Of a DNA stretch of 64,000 nt, positions 8,873-18,878 are shown one piece after another (within the stretch, counting starts at the first letter, position 1; every line of letters starts with the position of its first letter). Location: NCBI RefSeq assembly GCF_014202905.1, contig NZ_JACHHY010000018.1, forward strand, positions 54,032 through 118,031. The letters run 5' to 3'. This DNA comes from Chitinivorax tropicus (GTDB taxonomy: Bacteria > Pseudomonadota > Gammaproteobacteria > Burkholderiales > SCOH01). The notes under the pieces were generated by a model that was given only the letters and a program-made list of their open reading frames with translations, was not told the origin of the DNA and searched no databases. A program made the position numbers and the translations under genes.

Positions 8873-9556
8873 TTACCGCGTTCTGACCAATTGCCAGGCA
8901 CGATTCAGATAGGTCACCGATGCCAGGCCGCTCCAAATGTGCACCAAACGTGTGAACGGGAAGATCACGAACAGCGACATACCCATGAACAGGTGCAGCT
9001 TGAAGACAAACGGCGCACTTTGCACGATCATCGCTGCCCCACCTTTAAAGGTGACGACATGCTGCGCCCAGGTCATCAGCACCACCATCATGTGGCCATC
9101 CATGTGCCCAGCCGAGACTGGGATAGTGGACAGCCCCAGCAACAGGGTCAGCAGAATCCAGATCATCACCAGCTTGTCTGCAAACTTGGTCTGCGCTGCA
9201 ATGCGCGGCTCTGTCAGACGGCGGTGCAACAGCACCAGCAGGCCGATCAGGCAGGATACGCCGAAAATACCGCCCATGGCCATGGCAAAGCCTTGCTTGA
9301 AACCATGACTGACACCCAGCGCATCCCACACTGCCACAGGGGTCAACAACCCCACCAGATGGCCGAAGAACAGTCCCAGGATACCAACATGGAACAGGAT
9401 GCTGCCGACTCGCAGATTACCTTGTTTCAAGAGCTGGGATGAGTCACTTTTCCAGGTGTACTGCTCGCGTTCGAAGCGGATCAAGCTCCCCAGCAGGAAG
9501 ATCGTCCCTGCGATATAGGGGTAGATGCCGAACAGAAATTGTTGAAAGTAGTCCAT
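8873..9556 (-). CDS. narI: Respiratory nitrate reductase gamma subunit NarI
   Basis: 227 residues with five membrane segments, the usual NarI length. It starts MDYFQQFLFGIYPYIAGTIF. His residues expected to bind two b-type haems are visible, for example in LFHVGILGLFFGHLVGL and WAQHVVTF. NarI takes electrons from quinol at the inner membrane and passes them to NarH. The gene lies 19 nt after narJ in the order G-H-J-I. Confidence 0.96.
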   Translation of the reverse strand: MDYFQQFLFGIYPYIAGTIFLLGSLIRFEREQYTWKSDSSQLLKQGNLRVGSILFHVGILGLFFGHLVGLLTPVAVWDALGVSHGFKQGFAMAMGGIFGVSCLIGLLVLLHRRLTEPRIAAQTKFADKLVMIWILLTLLLGLSTIPVSAGHMDGHMMVVLMTWAQHVVTFKGGAAMIVQSAPFVFKLHLFMGMSLFVIFPFTRLVHIWSGLASVTYLNRAWQLVRTR

Positions 9557-9575
9557 TGATTTCTCCTTTACCCGT

Positions 9576-10253
9576 TCAGCCGCTCACCGCGCCAACACGA
9601 TGCCCTTTGGGGTAGAACTTCACTGATTGCACGCCCGGTTTCAGCAGGGGCTCGACGCCGTCCGGGCTAGGCCCGAACACTTCCATGGCCTCATCCATGT
9701 CACGCACGGGTGGCTCGACCAGTGGCTTGGGCTCTACCGTGGTCAACATCCGCAAGGCGCCGAACACGCAGTGATAAGGGCTGCCATTGGCTTGCAGCTT
9801 GTCGCCGATCAGCGCCAGCACATGAATGGCATCCCCCAGCAAGCGCTCAGCGTCTTCCGCAGGCAGCTGAGACAGGAACTCCAGAAACAGCGGAACATAG
9901 TCTGGCAGCTCATCTGGCGTCATCAACAGGCCATGACGTTTGTATTCCTGCAGCAGATCGACCATGGCCTGGCCGCGATCGCGGCTTTCACCGTGAATGT
10001 GCTCAAACAGGTGCAGGCTGTGTTTGGGGTTACGGTCAAAGGTTGCGACGTAATTCTCCTGTAGCGCTACTTGACCCTGACTGGCCAGAAAGTCAAACAG
10101 AGGGGTCAACTTGTCAGCCAGCGCTGGCTGGGCAGCCAGGGCAGCCTGCAATTCAGGCAGCGCCGCCAGCAGCTCCGGGCCAGGATAGGTCAGCAAGGCA
10201 GAGAGCACCTGAAAGTGCAGCACACCTTGGCGGGGCTCCTGGGCGTCATGCAT
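9576..10253 (-). CDS. narJ: Nitrate reductase assembly chaperone NarJ
   Basis: 225 residues from the ATG at 10253, which overlaps the end of narH by 8 nt; the in-frame upstream extension lies inside narH. It is an all-helical TorD/NarJ-family chaperone: FQVLSALLTYPGPELL at the start and SLHLFEHIHGESRDRGQAM in the middle, a family signature. NarJ helps insert the molybdenum cofactor into NarG and is not part of the final enzyme. Confidence 0.95.
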   Translation of the reverse strand: MHDAQEPRQGVLHFQVLSALLTYPGPELLAALPELQAALAAQPALADKLTPLFDFLASQGQVALQENYVATFDRNPKHSLHLFEHIHGESRDRGQAMVDLLQEYKRHGLLMTPDELPDYVPLFLEFLSQLPAEDAERLLGDAIHVLALIGDKLQANGSPYHCVFGALRMLTTVEPKPLVEPPVRDMDEAMEVFGPSPDGVEPLLKPGVQSVKFYPKGHRVGAVSG

Positions 10254-11802
10254 TTTCAGCCTCCTTCTTCTTACGTGATTTCGGCATATCGACAAAGATC
10301 ACGCTGCCTTGTGGCTTCTTGCCGAACAAGCTGCCTTCTGACGCACCGCCAGAGCAACCATTGCCGAAACTGAAGCCGCAGCTGCCTTTCTCATTGAAGC
10401 TGTCTTCGGCCATTTCCTTATGGCTGGAGGGAATGACGAAGCGATCTTCGTAATTGGCGATGGCCATGGTCTGGTACATGTCCTCTACCTGCGCCTCGCT
10501 CAGCCCGACTTGCTTGAGCACCGCCGTATCGGCCTGCTTGTTGACTGTCTGCGAGCGTTTGTAGGCACGCATCGCCAGCATGCGATCCAGCGCACTCAGT
10601 ACCGGGGCTTCCTTGCCTGCGGTCAGCAGGTTGGCCAGGTATCGCACCGGAATCCGCAACGACTTGGTATCGGGTATGTAGCCATCCATACCCATCTTGC
10701 CGGCCTCTGCCGCAGCCTGGATCGGTGACAGAGGCGGGATGTACCAGACCATCGGCAGCGTGCGGTATTCCGGATGCAAGGGGAACGCCACCTTCCATTC
10801 GCAGGCCATTTTGTAAACTGGCGACTTACGTGCGGCCTCCAACCAAGAGTCCGGGATACCCTGCCGACGAGCCTCGTCGATCACTTCCTGTGCATTCGGG
10901 TCGAGGAACACCTTGAGCTGGGCTTCGTACAGATCCTGCTCATTGGCAACCGAGGCCGCTTGCTCGATACGGTCTGCGTCATAGAGCATCACACCCAGAT
11001 AGCGGATACGCCCCACGCAGGTCTCTGAGCATACTGTCGGCTGGCCGGCCTCGATCCGAGGGAAGCAGAAGATGCACTTTTCCGCCTTGCCAGTGTGCCA
11101 GTTGTAATAGATCTTTTTGTATGGGCAGCCGGAGATACACATCCGCCAACCACGGCACTTGTCCTGATCCACCAGCACGATGCCATCGTCTTCCCGCTTG
11201 TAGATCGAGCCGGATGGGCAGGATGCAACACAGGTCGGGTTCAGGCAGTGCTCGCACAGGCGTGGCAGATACATCATGAAAGTATTTTCGAAGGTCGAAT
11301 ACATCTCCTTCTGCACACCTTCAAACAAGGCATCACGGCCCCGCGAGCTGAATTCACCACCCAGATCATCTTCCCAGTTCGGGCCCCATTCGATCTTGTC
11401 CATTTTCTGGCCAGTGATCACCGACACAGGGCGGGCGGTTGGCGGGGTCTGCGACAGGGGCGCATTTTGCAGGCGCTCGTAATCGTAGGTGAATGGCTCG
11501 TAGTAATCGTCGATTTCCGGCAGATTGGGGTTGGCAAAGATATTGGCGAGAATCCGTAATTTGCCACCCTGACGAGGCTCGATCTTGCCATCCGCCCGGC
11601 GGCGCCAGCCGCCATTCCATTTCTGCTGGTTTTCCCATTCCTTGGGGTAACCGATACCGGGCTTGGTTTCTACGTTGTTGAACCACACGTATTCCACGCC
11701 GTCACGGCTCGTCCAGACGTTTTTACAGGTTATCGAGCAGGTATGGCAGCCGATACACTTGTCCAGATTCAACACCATGGCGATTTGTGCGCGAATCTTC
11801 AT
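10246..11802 (-). CDS. narH: Nitrate reductase beta subunit NarH (iron-sulfur)
   Basis: 518 residues, normal length. Four Cys clusters are visible: CIGCHTCSITCKN, CEHCLNPTCVASCP, CRGWRMCISGCP and CIFCF with a later CSETC. The Trp in CRGWRMC marks the 3Fe-4S cluster typical of NarH; the other clusters are 4Fe-4S. NarH carries electrons from NarI to NarG on the cytoplasmic face. The start overlaps the narG stop in an ATGA. The C-terminal tail is basic (KSRKKKEAENA). Confidence 0.97.
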   Translation of the reverse strand: MKIRAQIAMVLNLDKCIGCHTCSITCKNVWTSRDGVEYVWFNNVETKPGIGYPKEWENQQKWNGGWRRRADGKIEPRQGGKLRILANIFANPNLPEIDDYYEPFTYDYERLQNAPLSQTPPTARPVSVITGQKMDKIEWGPNWEDDLGGEFSSRGRDALFEGVQKEMYSTFENTFMMYLPRLCEHCLNPTCVASCPSGSIYKREDDGIVLVDQDKCRGWRMCISGCPYKKIYYNWHTGKAEKCIFCFPRIEAGQPTVCSETCVGRIRYLGVMLYDADRIEQAASVANEQDLYEAQLKVFLDPNAQEVIDEARRQGIPDSWLEAARKSPVYKMACEWKVAFPLHPEYRTLPMVWYIPPLSPIQAAAEAGKMGMDGYIPDTKSLRIPVRYLANLLTAGKEAPVLSALDRMLAMRAYKRSQTVNKQADTAVLKQVGLSEAQVEDMYQTMAIANYEDRFVIPSSHKEMAEDSFNEKGSCGFSFGNGCSGGASEGSLFGKKPQGSVIFVDMPKSRKKKEAENA

Positions 11803-14800
11803 TTGCTTGCTCCTTCCTCAGCCATGGGGCCTTCCAGCCAATCCACCTTCTTCATCTTTCTCAACACCACAAATTCGTCGCGGTTCGAGCCCACCGTGCC
11901 GTAGTAGTTGAAACCATACGCTTGCTGGGCATAGCCGCCGATCATGTGCGTGGGCTTGGTCACAGCACGGGTCACCGAGTTGTGAATACCCCCTCGGAAG
12001 CCAGATGTCTCAGCGCCCGGCACATTCACGATCTTTTCCTGGGCGTGGTACATCAGACACATGCCACGTGGCACGCGCTGGCTGACCACTACCCGCGCAG
12101 TCAAGGTACCATTGACGTTGTAGACCTCGACCCAGTCGTTATCGACAATACCCGCCTCCTTGGCCTCTTCTTCCGAAATCCACACATGTGGCCCCCCGCG
12201 TGACAGAGTCAGCATGCGCAGGTTGTCGGAATAGGTACTGTGGATACCCCATTTCTGGTGCGGCGTGATCCAGTTCAACACCAGCTGCTTGTTACCATTA
12301 CCTAATTTGTCGATCACTGGCTCGATGGTCTTGGTATCGATGGCTGGCTTGTAGACACACAGCTCCTCACCGAAATCGATCATCCAGCGATGATCCTGGT
12401 AAAACTGCTGCCGCCCGGTCAGGGTGCGCCAGGGGATCAGCTCATGCACATTGGTGTAACCTGCGTTGTAGCTGACCTCTTCACTTTCCAGGCCAGACCA
12501 GGTCGGGGAGCTGATGATCTTGCGCGGCTGAGCTTGCACGTCACGGAAGCGGATCTTGTCATGTTCGCGCGGCAAGGCCAGATGGGTGTGATCCCGCCCG
12601 GTGATTTTCGACAATGCCTCCCAGGCCTTGACCGAGACGTGTCCGTTGGTCTCGGGCGCTAACGTCAGGATCACTTCGCAGGCGTCGATAGCTGACTCGA
12701 TCTTTGGCAGCCCTTTCGATACCCCCTCTTCAGTGACTACCTTGTTCAAGTTGGCCAGATCATGTACTTCATGCTGGGTATTCCAGGAAATCCCCTTACC
12801 GCCATTGCCTACCTTGCTCATCAGGGGCCCCAGCGCGGTGAATTTCTTGTAGGTCTCACCATAATTGCGCTCCACCACCGTCATCGCAGGGGCGGTTTTG
12901 CCTGGGATCAGATCACACTCGCCATGCTTCCAGTCCTTTGGCTCCAGCGCTTGGCCAAGCTCGGACGGCGTATCATGCATCAACGGCGTCAGCACCAGAT
13001 CTTTACGGGTACCGAGGTAATCGCCAGCAATCTCACTGAATTTCTTGGCGATACCTTTATAGATCTCCCAATCAGTCTTCGATTGCCACAAAGGCTGCAC
13101 AGCCTCGCTCAACGGATGGATGAACGGGTGCATGTCCGACGTGTTCAGGTCGTCCTTCTCATACCAGGTGGCGGTTGGCAGTACGATGTCACCATACAGA
13201 CAAGTGGTAGACATGCGGAAATCCAACACCACCATCAGATCCAGTTTGCCCTCTGCGGCAGGCCGCACCTTGATCTCGGTGGGCTTGATCGCATCGTCTT
13301 CATCACCGAACACCGCGTTTTGCGTGCCCAGCAGATATTTGAGGAAATACTCGTGCCCCTTGCCGCTGGAGCCGAGAATGTTCGAGCGCCACACAAACAG
13401 GTTCCGTGGGAAGTTGGCCGGGTTGTCCGGGTCTTCGCACGACATCTGGATCGCGCCTGATTTCAAGCCACTGACGGTGTACTTCACAGGGTCTTCACCA
13501 GCGGCCTCGGCGGCGGCGGTAATGTCCAACGGGTTGGTGCTCAGCTGCGGCGCCGAGGGCAACCAGCCCATCCGCTCCGACTTGGCGTTGAAGTCGATCA
13601 GTGACATCTCGCCAAATTTGGCTTTATTGGCAGTCGGGCTGACGATTTCAGTCACATGCAGCTTCTCGTGCCGCCACTGGCTGGTGTGGGCATACCAGAA
13701 GGACGTTCCGTTCATCTGGCGGCTCGGGCGGTTCCAATCCAGCGCGAACGCCAGCGGTGCCCAGCCTGTCTGTGGACGCAGCTTTTCCTGCCCCACGTAG
13801 TGGCACCAGCCCCCACCCGATTGGCCGACACAGCCACACATCATCAGCATATTGATGATGCCACGGTAGATCATGTCATTGTGATACCAGTGGTTCAACG
13901 CGGCCCCGACGATCACCATGCTCTTGCCATGAGTCAGGTGAGCATTCTCGGCAAACTCACGCGCCACCTGGATCACCAGCTCACGTTTGACCGTGGTGTG
14001 TTTTTCCTGCCAGGCCGGGGTATAGGGCAGATCATCATCGTAGCTGCGTGGCACATCACCACCCAGGCCTTGATCCACGCCATAATTGGCCAGCATCAGG
14101 TCATAGACGGTGGCGACCAGTGCCTCACTACCATCGGCCAAGGTCAGCAGACGGGCCGGCACCTTGCGCACCAACAGATCATCGGCATCCTTGCCACCGA
14201 AATACGGGAAGGCGACATCGACGATCTGGTCATGAACAGCTACCTGCGACAGGCGCAGATCGACCTCGCTACCATCCTTGCCATTGCGGGTTTCCAGATT
14301 CCACTTACCACTTTGTCCCCAACGGAAGCCGATCGAACCATTGGGCGTCACCAACTGGCCGGTCTTTTCGTCATAGGCCAGGGTCTTCCAATCCGGGTTA
14401 TTGGCCTCACCCAGGTTATCCGCCAGGTGCGAAGCACGCAGGAAGTGGTCACTCACATAGTTGGGCCCCTGCTTTTTCAACATCACCAGCATCGGCATAT
14501 CGGTGTATTGCTTCACATAGCCGGTGAAATAATCGCTCTTGCCCGGCAGATGCCACTCTTTAAGGATCACATGGCCCATGGCCATAGCCAGCGCGGCATC
14601 CGTCCCCTGCTTGGGGGCCAGCCAGATGTCACCGAATTTGACCATCTCGCCAAAGTCGCTGGACACCGCTACCGTCTTGGTGCCCTTGTAGCGGACTTCG
14701 GTGTAGAAATGCGCATCTGGTGTGCGGGTCTGAGGCACATTCGAGCCCCACACCATCAGATAGGTCGAGTTGTACCAGTCAGCCGATTCGGCCACGTCAG

Positions 14801-15503
14801 TCTGCTCACCCCAGACCTGCGGGCTGGATGGCGGCAGATCGCAATACCAATCGTAGAAAGACAAAGGCACGCCGCCGATCAAGCTCAGGTAGCGGCTACC
14901 CGCTGCATAGCTGACCATGGACATGGCAGGAATCGGTGAGAACCCGACGACGCGATCCGGGCCGAATTTCTTGATGGTGAACGCGTTGGCCGCTGCGATG
15001 ATCTCATTGGCCTCTTCCCAGCTGGAGCGCACAAAGCCCCCCTGCCCACGCACCTTTTTGTAGCGGGCTGCGCGAGTCGGGTCTTGGCTGATGTATTCCC
15101 ATGCCGCAACCGGCGCCATGGTCTTGCGTGCTTCGCGCCACATCTCGGCCAAGCGGCCACGGATCATCGGATACTTGACCCGCTGTGCCGAATACACATA
15201 CCAGGAATACGATGCGCCACGTGGACAGCCGCGTGGCTCATGGTTGGGCAGGTCAGGACGGGTGCGGGGGTAGTCGGTCTGCTGGGTTTCCCAGGTGATC
15301 AGGCCGTTTTTGACGTAGACCTTCCACGAACAGGAGCCTGTGCAGTTGACGCCATGGGTGGAGCGGACGATCTTGTCGTGCTGCCAGCGTTGCCGATACC
15401 CATCCTCCCAGGTGCGATCTTCATCCACGACGGCGCCATGCCCATCGGAAAAGGTCGATTTCACCCGGCTGAAATATTTCAAACGATCAAGAAAGTGGCT
15501 CAT
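11799..15503 (-). CDS. narG: Nitrate reductase alpha subunit NarG (molybdopterin)
   Basis: 1234 residues, full length. The N-terminus holds the FS0 4Fe-4S ligands (HGVNCTGSCSWKVYV and RGCPRGAS). Molybdopterin-binding parts follow, for example VVGFSPIPAMSMVSYAAGSR, DLPPSSPQVWGEQTDVAES and LMVWGSNVPQTRTPDAHFY. NarG reduces nitrate to nitrite in the cytoplasm during anaerobic respiration. It is the first gene of narGHJI. No narK transporter or narXL regulator lies next to it in this window. Confidence 0.98.
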   Translation of the reverse strand: MSHFLDRLKYFSRVKSTFSDGHGAVVDEDRTWEDGYRQRWQHDKIVRSTHGVNCTGSCSWKVYVKNGLITWETQQTDYPRTRPDLPNHEPRGCPRGASYSWYVYSAQRVKYPMIRGRLAEMWREARKTMAPVAAWEYISQDPTRAARYKKVRGQGGFVRSSWEEANEIIAAANAFTIKKFGPDRVVGFSPIPAMSMVSYAAGSRYLSLIGGVPLSFYDWYCDLPPSSPQVWGEQTDVAESADWYNSTYLMVWGSNVPQTRTPDAHFYTEVRYKGTKTVAVSSDFGEMVKFGDIWLAPKQGTDAALAMAMGHVILKEWHLPGKSDYFTGYVKQYTDMPMLVMLKKQGPNYVSDHFLRASHLADNLGEANNPDWKTLAYDEKTGQLVTPNGSIGFRWGQSGKWNLETRNGKDGSEVDLRLSQVAVHDQIVDVAFPYFGGKDADDLLVRKVPARLLTLADGSEALVATVYDLMLANYGVDQGLGGDVPRSYDDDLPYTPAWQEKHTTVKRELVIQVAREFAENAHLTHGKSMVIVGAALNHWYHNDMIYRGIINMLMMCGCVGQSGGGWCHYVGQEKLRPQTGWAPLAFALDWNRPSRQMNGTSFWYAHTSQWRHEKLHVTEIVSPTANKAKFGEMSLIDFNAKSERMGWLPSAPQLSTNPLDITAAAEAAGEDPVKYTVSGLKSGAIQMSCEDPDNPANFPRNLFVWRSNILGSSGKGHEYFLKYLLGTQNAVFGDEDDAIKPTEIKVRPAAEGKLDLMVVLDFRMSTTCLYGDIVLPTATWYEKDDLNTSDMHPFIHPLSEAVQPLWQSKTDWEIYKGIAKKFSEIAGDYLGTRKDLVLTPLMHDTPSELGQALEPKDWKHGECDLIPGKTAPAMTVVERNYGETYKKFTALGPLMSKVGNGGKGISWNTQHEVHDLANLNKVVTEEGVSKGLPKIESAIDACEVILTLAPETNGHVSVKAWEALSKITGRDHTHLALPREHDKIRFRDVQAQPRKIISSPTWSGLESEEVSYNAGYTNVHELIPWRTLTGRQQFYQDHRWMIDFGEELCVYKPAIDTKTIEPVIDKLGNGNKQLVLNWITPHQKWGIHSTYSDNLRMLTLSRGGPHVWISEEEAKEAGIVDNDWVEVYNVNGTLTARVVVSQRVPRGMCLMYHAQEKIVNVPGAETSGFRGGIHNSVTRAVTKPTHMIGGYAQQAYGFNYYGTVGSNRDEFVVLRKMKKVDWLEGPMAEEGASK

Positions 15504-15870
15504 TGTGCCTCCAGACAGAATCCTTGTCGCCTACCGGCAGCCAAGCCAGGGCGAACTGATGATGCTGGAAGCTTATGCGGATCGGCATGTACATAACATT
15601 CACCAGAAGTGCTGACAGATCAGCGCATTGGCACTAGCCCACCCTAGCCGTTTTCAGGAGGGCGACTAGTTCGAATGGACTATCCCGCAACGAATCACCT
15701 CTGGACTGCCCAACTGGCACCAATCCATATCAACAGGCCCAAACCGATGGCCCTATGCCATTCAGCGGGCTTGCAGCTTTGGGTCAATTGAATTATCAAA
15801 TAAGAAACCTGCTCTTTCCGGACACCGCTCTATCATGGTGTGTGTTCGAGATGCCACCAAGGAGCCATCC
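15504..15870. promoter_or_regulatory. Divergent region between narG and an acidic-protein gene
   Basis: This 367-base stretch must contain the nar promoter (minus) and the promoter of the plus-strand gene at 15871. I found no FNR site of standard spacing. The nearest candidate is the 12-base palindrome TTGAATTATCAA at 15788-15799, which has the FNR half-sites but two bases too few between them. No gene is visible here. Confidence 0.4.
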
Positions 15871-16299
15871 ATGAGCATGACTTTCTGGATTCAAACCCTG
15901 GAAAATGGCCAATTCAACGAAGACAGCGACGATGACTCACTGATGTTCGATTATTGTGATGATCTCGACGAGCTTTGCGACGAGTTGGGTGTGGCCAAGT
16001 TGTCATCCTTTTCAGATCAGACCGACATGGAATACAACTTGGCTGATGATTTTTCCGACGAGGAGGACGACGAGCCCGACGACGATGACGGCTATCAGGT
16101 CGATGATATGGAGTGGTTTGATGCCGATGCCGGGCTGTTGACACTCAAGGCGCTCCACGATCACCTGCAATCCCACCCGCAGGACTGGCTGGCCGCCTCG
16201 CAACAGCGCATGTTGCTGGACGAGCTGTCTGACTGTATTGATGTATTGGACAATCTGTCGGGCGCCAATGGCAAATTCCACCTGGCGGTGATCCTGTAG
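15871..16299 (+). CDS. Small, very acidic unknown protein
   Basis: 142 residues from the ATG at 15871, chosen for its AAGGAG ribosome site 6 nt upstream; an in-frame ATG at 15835 has none. The middle is extremely rich in Asp and Glu (DEEDDEPDDDD around residues 62-72), followed by a helical C-terminal half (SQQRMLLDELSDCIDVLDNL). No signal peptide or membrane segment is present. I do not recognise the family. It is transcribed away from narG and towards the metallo-hydrolase gene. Confidence 0.7.
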   Translation: MSMTFWIQTLENGQFNEDSDDDSLMFDYCDDLDELCDELGVAKLSSFSDQTDMEYNLADDFSDEEDDEPDDDDGYQVDDMEWFDADAGLLTLKALHDHLQSHPQDWLAASQQRMLLDELSDCIDVLDNLSGANGKFHLAVIL

Positions 16300-16393
16300 A
16301 TGATGGCCGTGCAAGCCGCTCGGGCAGTCCGATCCAATCACATGGTGAACTTAATTGACAGCGCACCGGCCCAAGTGTCCAGGTTTGGTTGAC

Positions 16394-17323
16394 ATGGTCT
16401 GGAAAATGCAACGTTGTCTTCTGGGTATCCTGATGCTGATACCCGCCACACAGGTGATCGCCTGCCCCGCCGATGACACCTACCTTCAGGTATTGGGCTC
16501 AGGCGGGCCAGAGCTGACCGGTCGGGCTCAGACCAGCTATCTGGTTTGGGATCATGGCAAGGCACGTGTATTGATTGATGCCGGCCCAGGCAGCGCAATC
16601 AATTTCGGGCGGGCCAGGGCGCGGTTCGAAGACCTGCAAGCGATTGCGCTGACCCATTTGCACACTGACCATAGTGCCGACATCGTCGCCTTCATCAAAG
16701 CCGGTTTTTTTGAAAACCGCGATCAAGACCTGCCCTTGTTCGGCCCTGATGGTGCCAGCCGTTTCCCCGCCACCACCGAATGGGCTCAGGCCCTATTCGA
16801 CAAGGAGCAAGGTGCCTACCGCTATCTGGCAAGATTTGTGACTGACCAGGAGGACGCGAGCCCCTACCGGCTGCGCCCACAGGACATCCTGCCCGATGGT
16901 GATACGCCAACCGTGGCATTCAATCAAGCGCCACTGAAACTGACCGCTGTGACAGTTGGACATGGCGCAGTGCCTGCATTGGCCTGGCGGGTGGATCTGA
17001 ATCATCGGGCCGTCGTCATCAGCGGCGACACCAACGGCAATGGCCCGGCCTTGACAAACCTGGCCAAGCACAGCGGCCTGCTGGTTGCACACAATGCGGT
17101 GCCTGAAGGAGCCCAAGGCGTGGAACGCGCACTTCACATGCCGCCGTCGCGCATCGGAGAGATTGCCGCCATCAGCCAGCCCGCCCGATTGGTGCTATCG
17201 CATCGCATGCGCCGTACCTTAGGCCAGGAGCAGCAAACCAAGCGTGCCATCCGACAGGCTTACCACGGGCCATTGCAGTTTGCCAACGATTTGGACTGCA
17301 TCCGAATCCCGGCGACGCCCTGA
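16394..17323 (+). CDS. Exported metallo-beta-lactamase-fold hydrolase
   Basis: About 309 residues from the ATG at 16394 (another ATG at 16406). The N-terminus is a signal peptide (MQRCLLGILMLIPATQVIAC), so the enzyme is probably periplasmic or, given the Cys, possibly a lipoprotein. The metal-binding motif HLHTDHSAD fits the MBL fold HxHxDH. Further ligands are likely in VGHGAVPA, SGDTNGNGP and the late LVLSHRM. The layout resembles RNase Z/arylsulfatase-like members with an extra signal peptide. The substrate is unknown. Confidence 0.85.
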   Translation: MVWKMQRCLLGILMLIPATQVIACPADDTYLQVLGSGGPELTGRAQTSYLVWDHGKARVLIDAGPGSAINFGRARARFEDLQAIALTHLHTDHSADIVAFIKAGFFENRDQDLPLFGPDGASRFPATTEWAQALFDKEQGAYRYLARFVTDQEDASPYRLRPQDILPDGDTPTVAFNQAPLKLTAVTVGHGAVPALAWRVDLNHRAVVISGDTNGNGPALTNLAKHSGLLVAHNAVPEGAQGVERALHMPPSRIGEIAAISQPARLVLSHRMRRTLGQEQQTKRAIRQAYHGPLQFANDLDCIRIPATP

Positions 17324-17395
17324 TCATCGCCCACCGCTTCCCAAGCCGGACAGTACATGTTTGAATGTCGGCTGTCCAATCCAGAAACCAACCTC

Positions 17396-18334
17396 ATGCC
17401 CTACGACCTCGATAGCCGACTGGTGATCGGCCTTGCTTCCAGCGCGCTGTTCGACCTGCAGGATTCAGACCGCGTGTTCCGCCAGCAGGGCGAAGCCGCC
17501 TATCGTGCTTATCAACGACAGCACCAGCGCACCCCACTGGCACAAGGGGTCGCCTTTCCATTCATCAAACGTTTGCTGTCGATCAATGCAATCCGGCCAG
17601 ACGACCCGCCTATTGAAGTGATCTTGCTTTCCCGCAACGACCCGGATACCGGCATGCGAGTCATGGACAGCATCAAGCACCATGGTCTGGACATGACCCG
17701 TGCGGTCTTCCTGCAAGGGCGTTCGCCATATCGCTATATTCCTGCACTCAATATCAGCTTGTTTCTGTCCGCCAACGAGCAAGATGTCAAACAAGCCATG
17801 GATGCGGGCTATCCCGCAGGGCAGGTGCTGCCTACTCCCGGCGCGGATGACCCTGACGACCACGAATTACGGATTGCATTGGATTTCGATGGTGTCCTGG
17901 CTGATGACCAAGCGGAAGCGGTATTTCAAGAGACCCACGACATCAACCGCTTTCACGAGCACGAGCAACAATGGGTCGATGTGCCACACAACCCAGGGCC
18001 TTTGGCAGACTTCCTGAAAAAGCTGTCTCAGATTCAACAACTGGAACTGGCAAGCGCTGCCGACAACGATAGCTACCAGCCCAGATTGCGAGTATCGATT
18101 GTCACCGCTCGCAACGCCCCCTCGCATGAACGAGTGATCAACACCATGCGTAGCTGGGGCATTGTCGTCAATGAAGCCTTTTTCCTGGGTGGCGTGGCCA
18201 AGAGCCGGGTGCTGGAGATCATGCGCCCACACATTTTCTTTGATGATCAGCGGCTGCACCTGGAACCCACTTCAGCGGCCCTGCCCTCGGTACACATCCC
18301 ATTCGGCGTGACCAACCGGCGGCGTGAGGAATGA
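17396..18334 (+). CDS. 5'-nucleotidase (PF06189-like)
   Basis: 312 residues from the ATG at 17396. Family features are GLASSALFDLQDSDRVF near the start, GVAFPFIKRLLSIN, VILLSRNDPDTGMRVM and a HAD-like DFDGVLADD, with FLGGVAKSRVL and HIFFDDQ near the end. These match the cytosolic 5'-nucleotidase family, which removes phosphate from nucleoside monophosphates. There is no signal peptide. The gene starts 72 nt after the MBL hydrolase gene and may share its transcript. Confidence 0.88.
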   Translation: MPYDLDSRLVIGLASSALFDLQDSDRVFRQQGEAAYRAYQRQHQRTPLAQGVAFPFIKRLLSINAIRPDDPPIEVILLSRNDPDTGMRVMDSIKHHGLDMTRAVFLQGRSPYRYIPALNISLFLSANEQDVKQAMDAGYPAGQVLPTPGADDPDDHELRIALDFDGVLADDQAEAVFQETHDINRFHEHEQQWVDVPHNPGPLADFLKKLSQIQQLELASAADNDSYQPRLRVSIVTARNAPSHERVINTMRSWGIVVNEAFFLGGVAKSRVLEIMRPHIFFDDQRLHLEPTSAALPSVHIPFGVTNRRREE

Positions 18335-18680
18335 ACAGGGTCGCCTACGCACCATGACACCGCGAGGGGCGATCAAACCTACCCAGCAAAAAAAAGCCGA
18401 AAGCCCGGATTGGTAGACTTTCGGCTTCCTGATTACCACATCAGCTGGCAGGCCAGGACAATCAAGTGATGTCAGCTAGAGGAGAGAAACTATACATCAC
18501 GAAGCCTGCACTCACGCAGTGTTTCAACGTGAAAACAGCCTCTTATCCAAAATGGCATACTGAGTGGAGAGTTTCAAGGACTTCAATGTCGAAGCCGTTC
18601 CAACCGCACTCTGCGGTAATGGAACCACTTGATCGATTGAGGTAAAGCAGGCGGTGTAAACACCCCACGTAAGATGCGGA
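18335..18680. other. Intergenic region with a terminator hairpin
   Basis: No gene is visible. Apart from the hairpin at 18388-18426, the sequence holds only short imperfect repeats (for example around 18510-18540), and I see no RNA gene. Confidence 0.5.
18388..18426 (-). terminator. Rho-independent terminator, minus strand
   Basis: A 9-base stem (AGCCGAAAG at 18395-18403 with CTTTCGGCT at 18418-18426) is followed on the minus strand by eight T (18388-18395). It probably ends transcripts coming from the DUF2788 gene. On the plus strand the same hairpin lacks a T run but may still slow the 5'-nucleotidase transcript. Confidence 0.75.
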
Positions 18681-18878
18681 TCAACTCAGAACTTTGGTGA
18701 TCACAGTCTTGATCACGAAACCCAGCACGCCCAGACCCAAGGTACCGAACATCACCACGGTTCCATACTTGCCCGCTTTGGACTCCTTGGCCAAGTCATA
18801 CACAATGAAGCCCATGTAGAGAATCAACCCGGTCAAGCATATCTGCAACGACAATTCGGTAAACAGCTCTTCACTCAT
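18681..18878 (-). CDS. DUF2788 small membrane protein
   Basis: 65 residues from the ATG at 18878; the upstream open frame to 19022 is not needed. Two hydrophobic segments are seen: LSLQICLTGLILYMGFIVY and TVVMFGTLGLGVLGFVI, joined by a charged loop (DLAKESKAGKYG). This matches the DUF2788 family of small inner-membrane proteins, whose role is unknown. It is a single-gene unit between two minus-strand terminators. Confidence 0.85.
   Translation of the reverse strand: MSEELFTELSLQICLTGLILYMGFIVYDLAKESKAGKYGTVVMFGTLGLGVLGFVIKTVITKVLS

Noticed and set aside
13656..14939. Long plus-strand open frame opposite narG
   Set aside because: It is the antisense shadow of narG: His/Gln-rich, no ribosome site and no family similarity.
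15788..15799. FNR box upstream of narG
   Set aside because: The half-sites TTGA and TCAA are present, but the palindrome is 12 rather than 14 bases long, so it does not fit the FNR consensus spacing.
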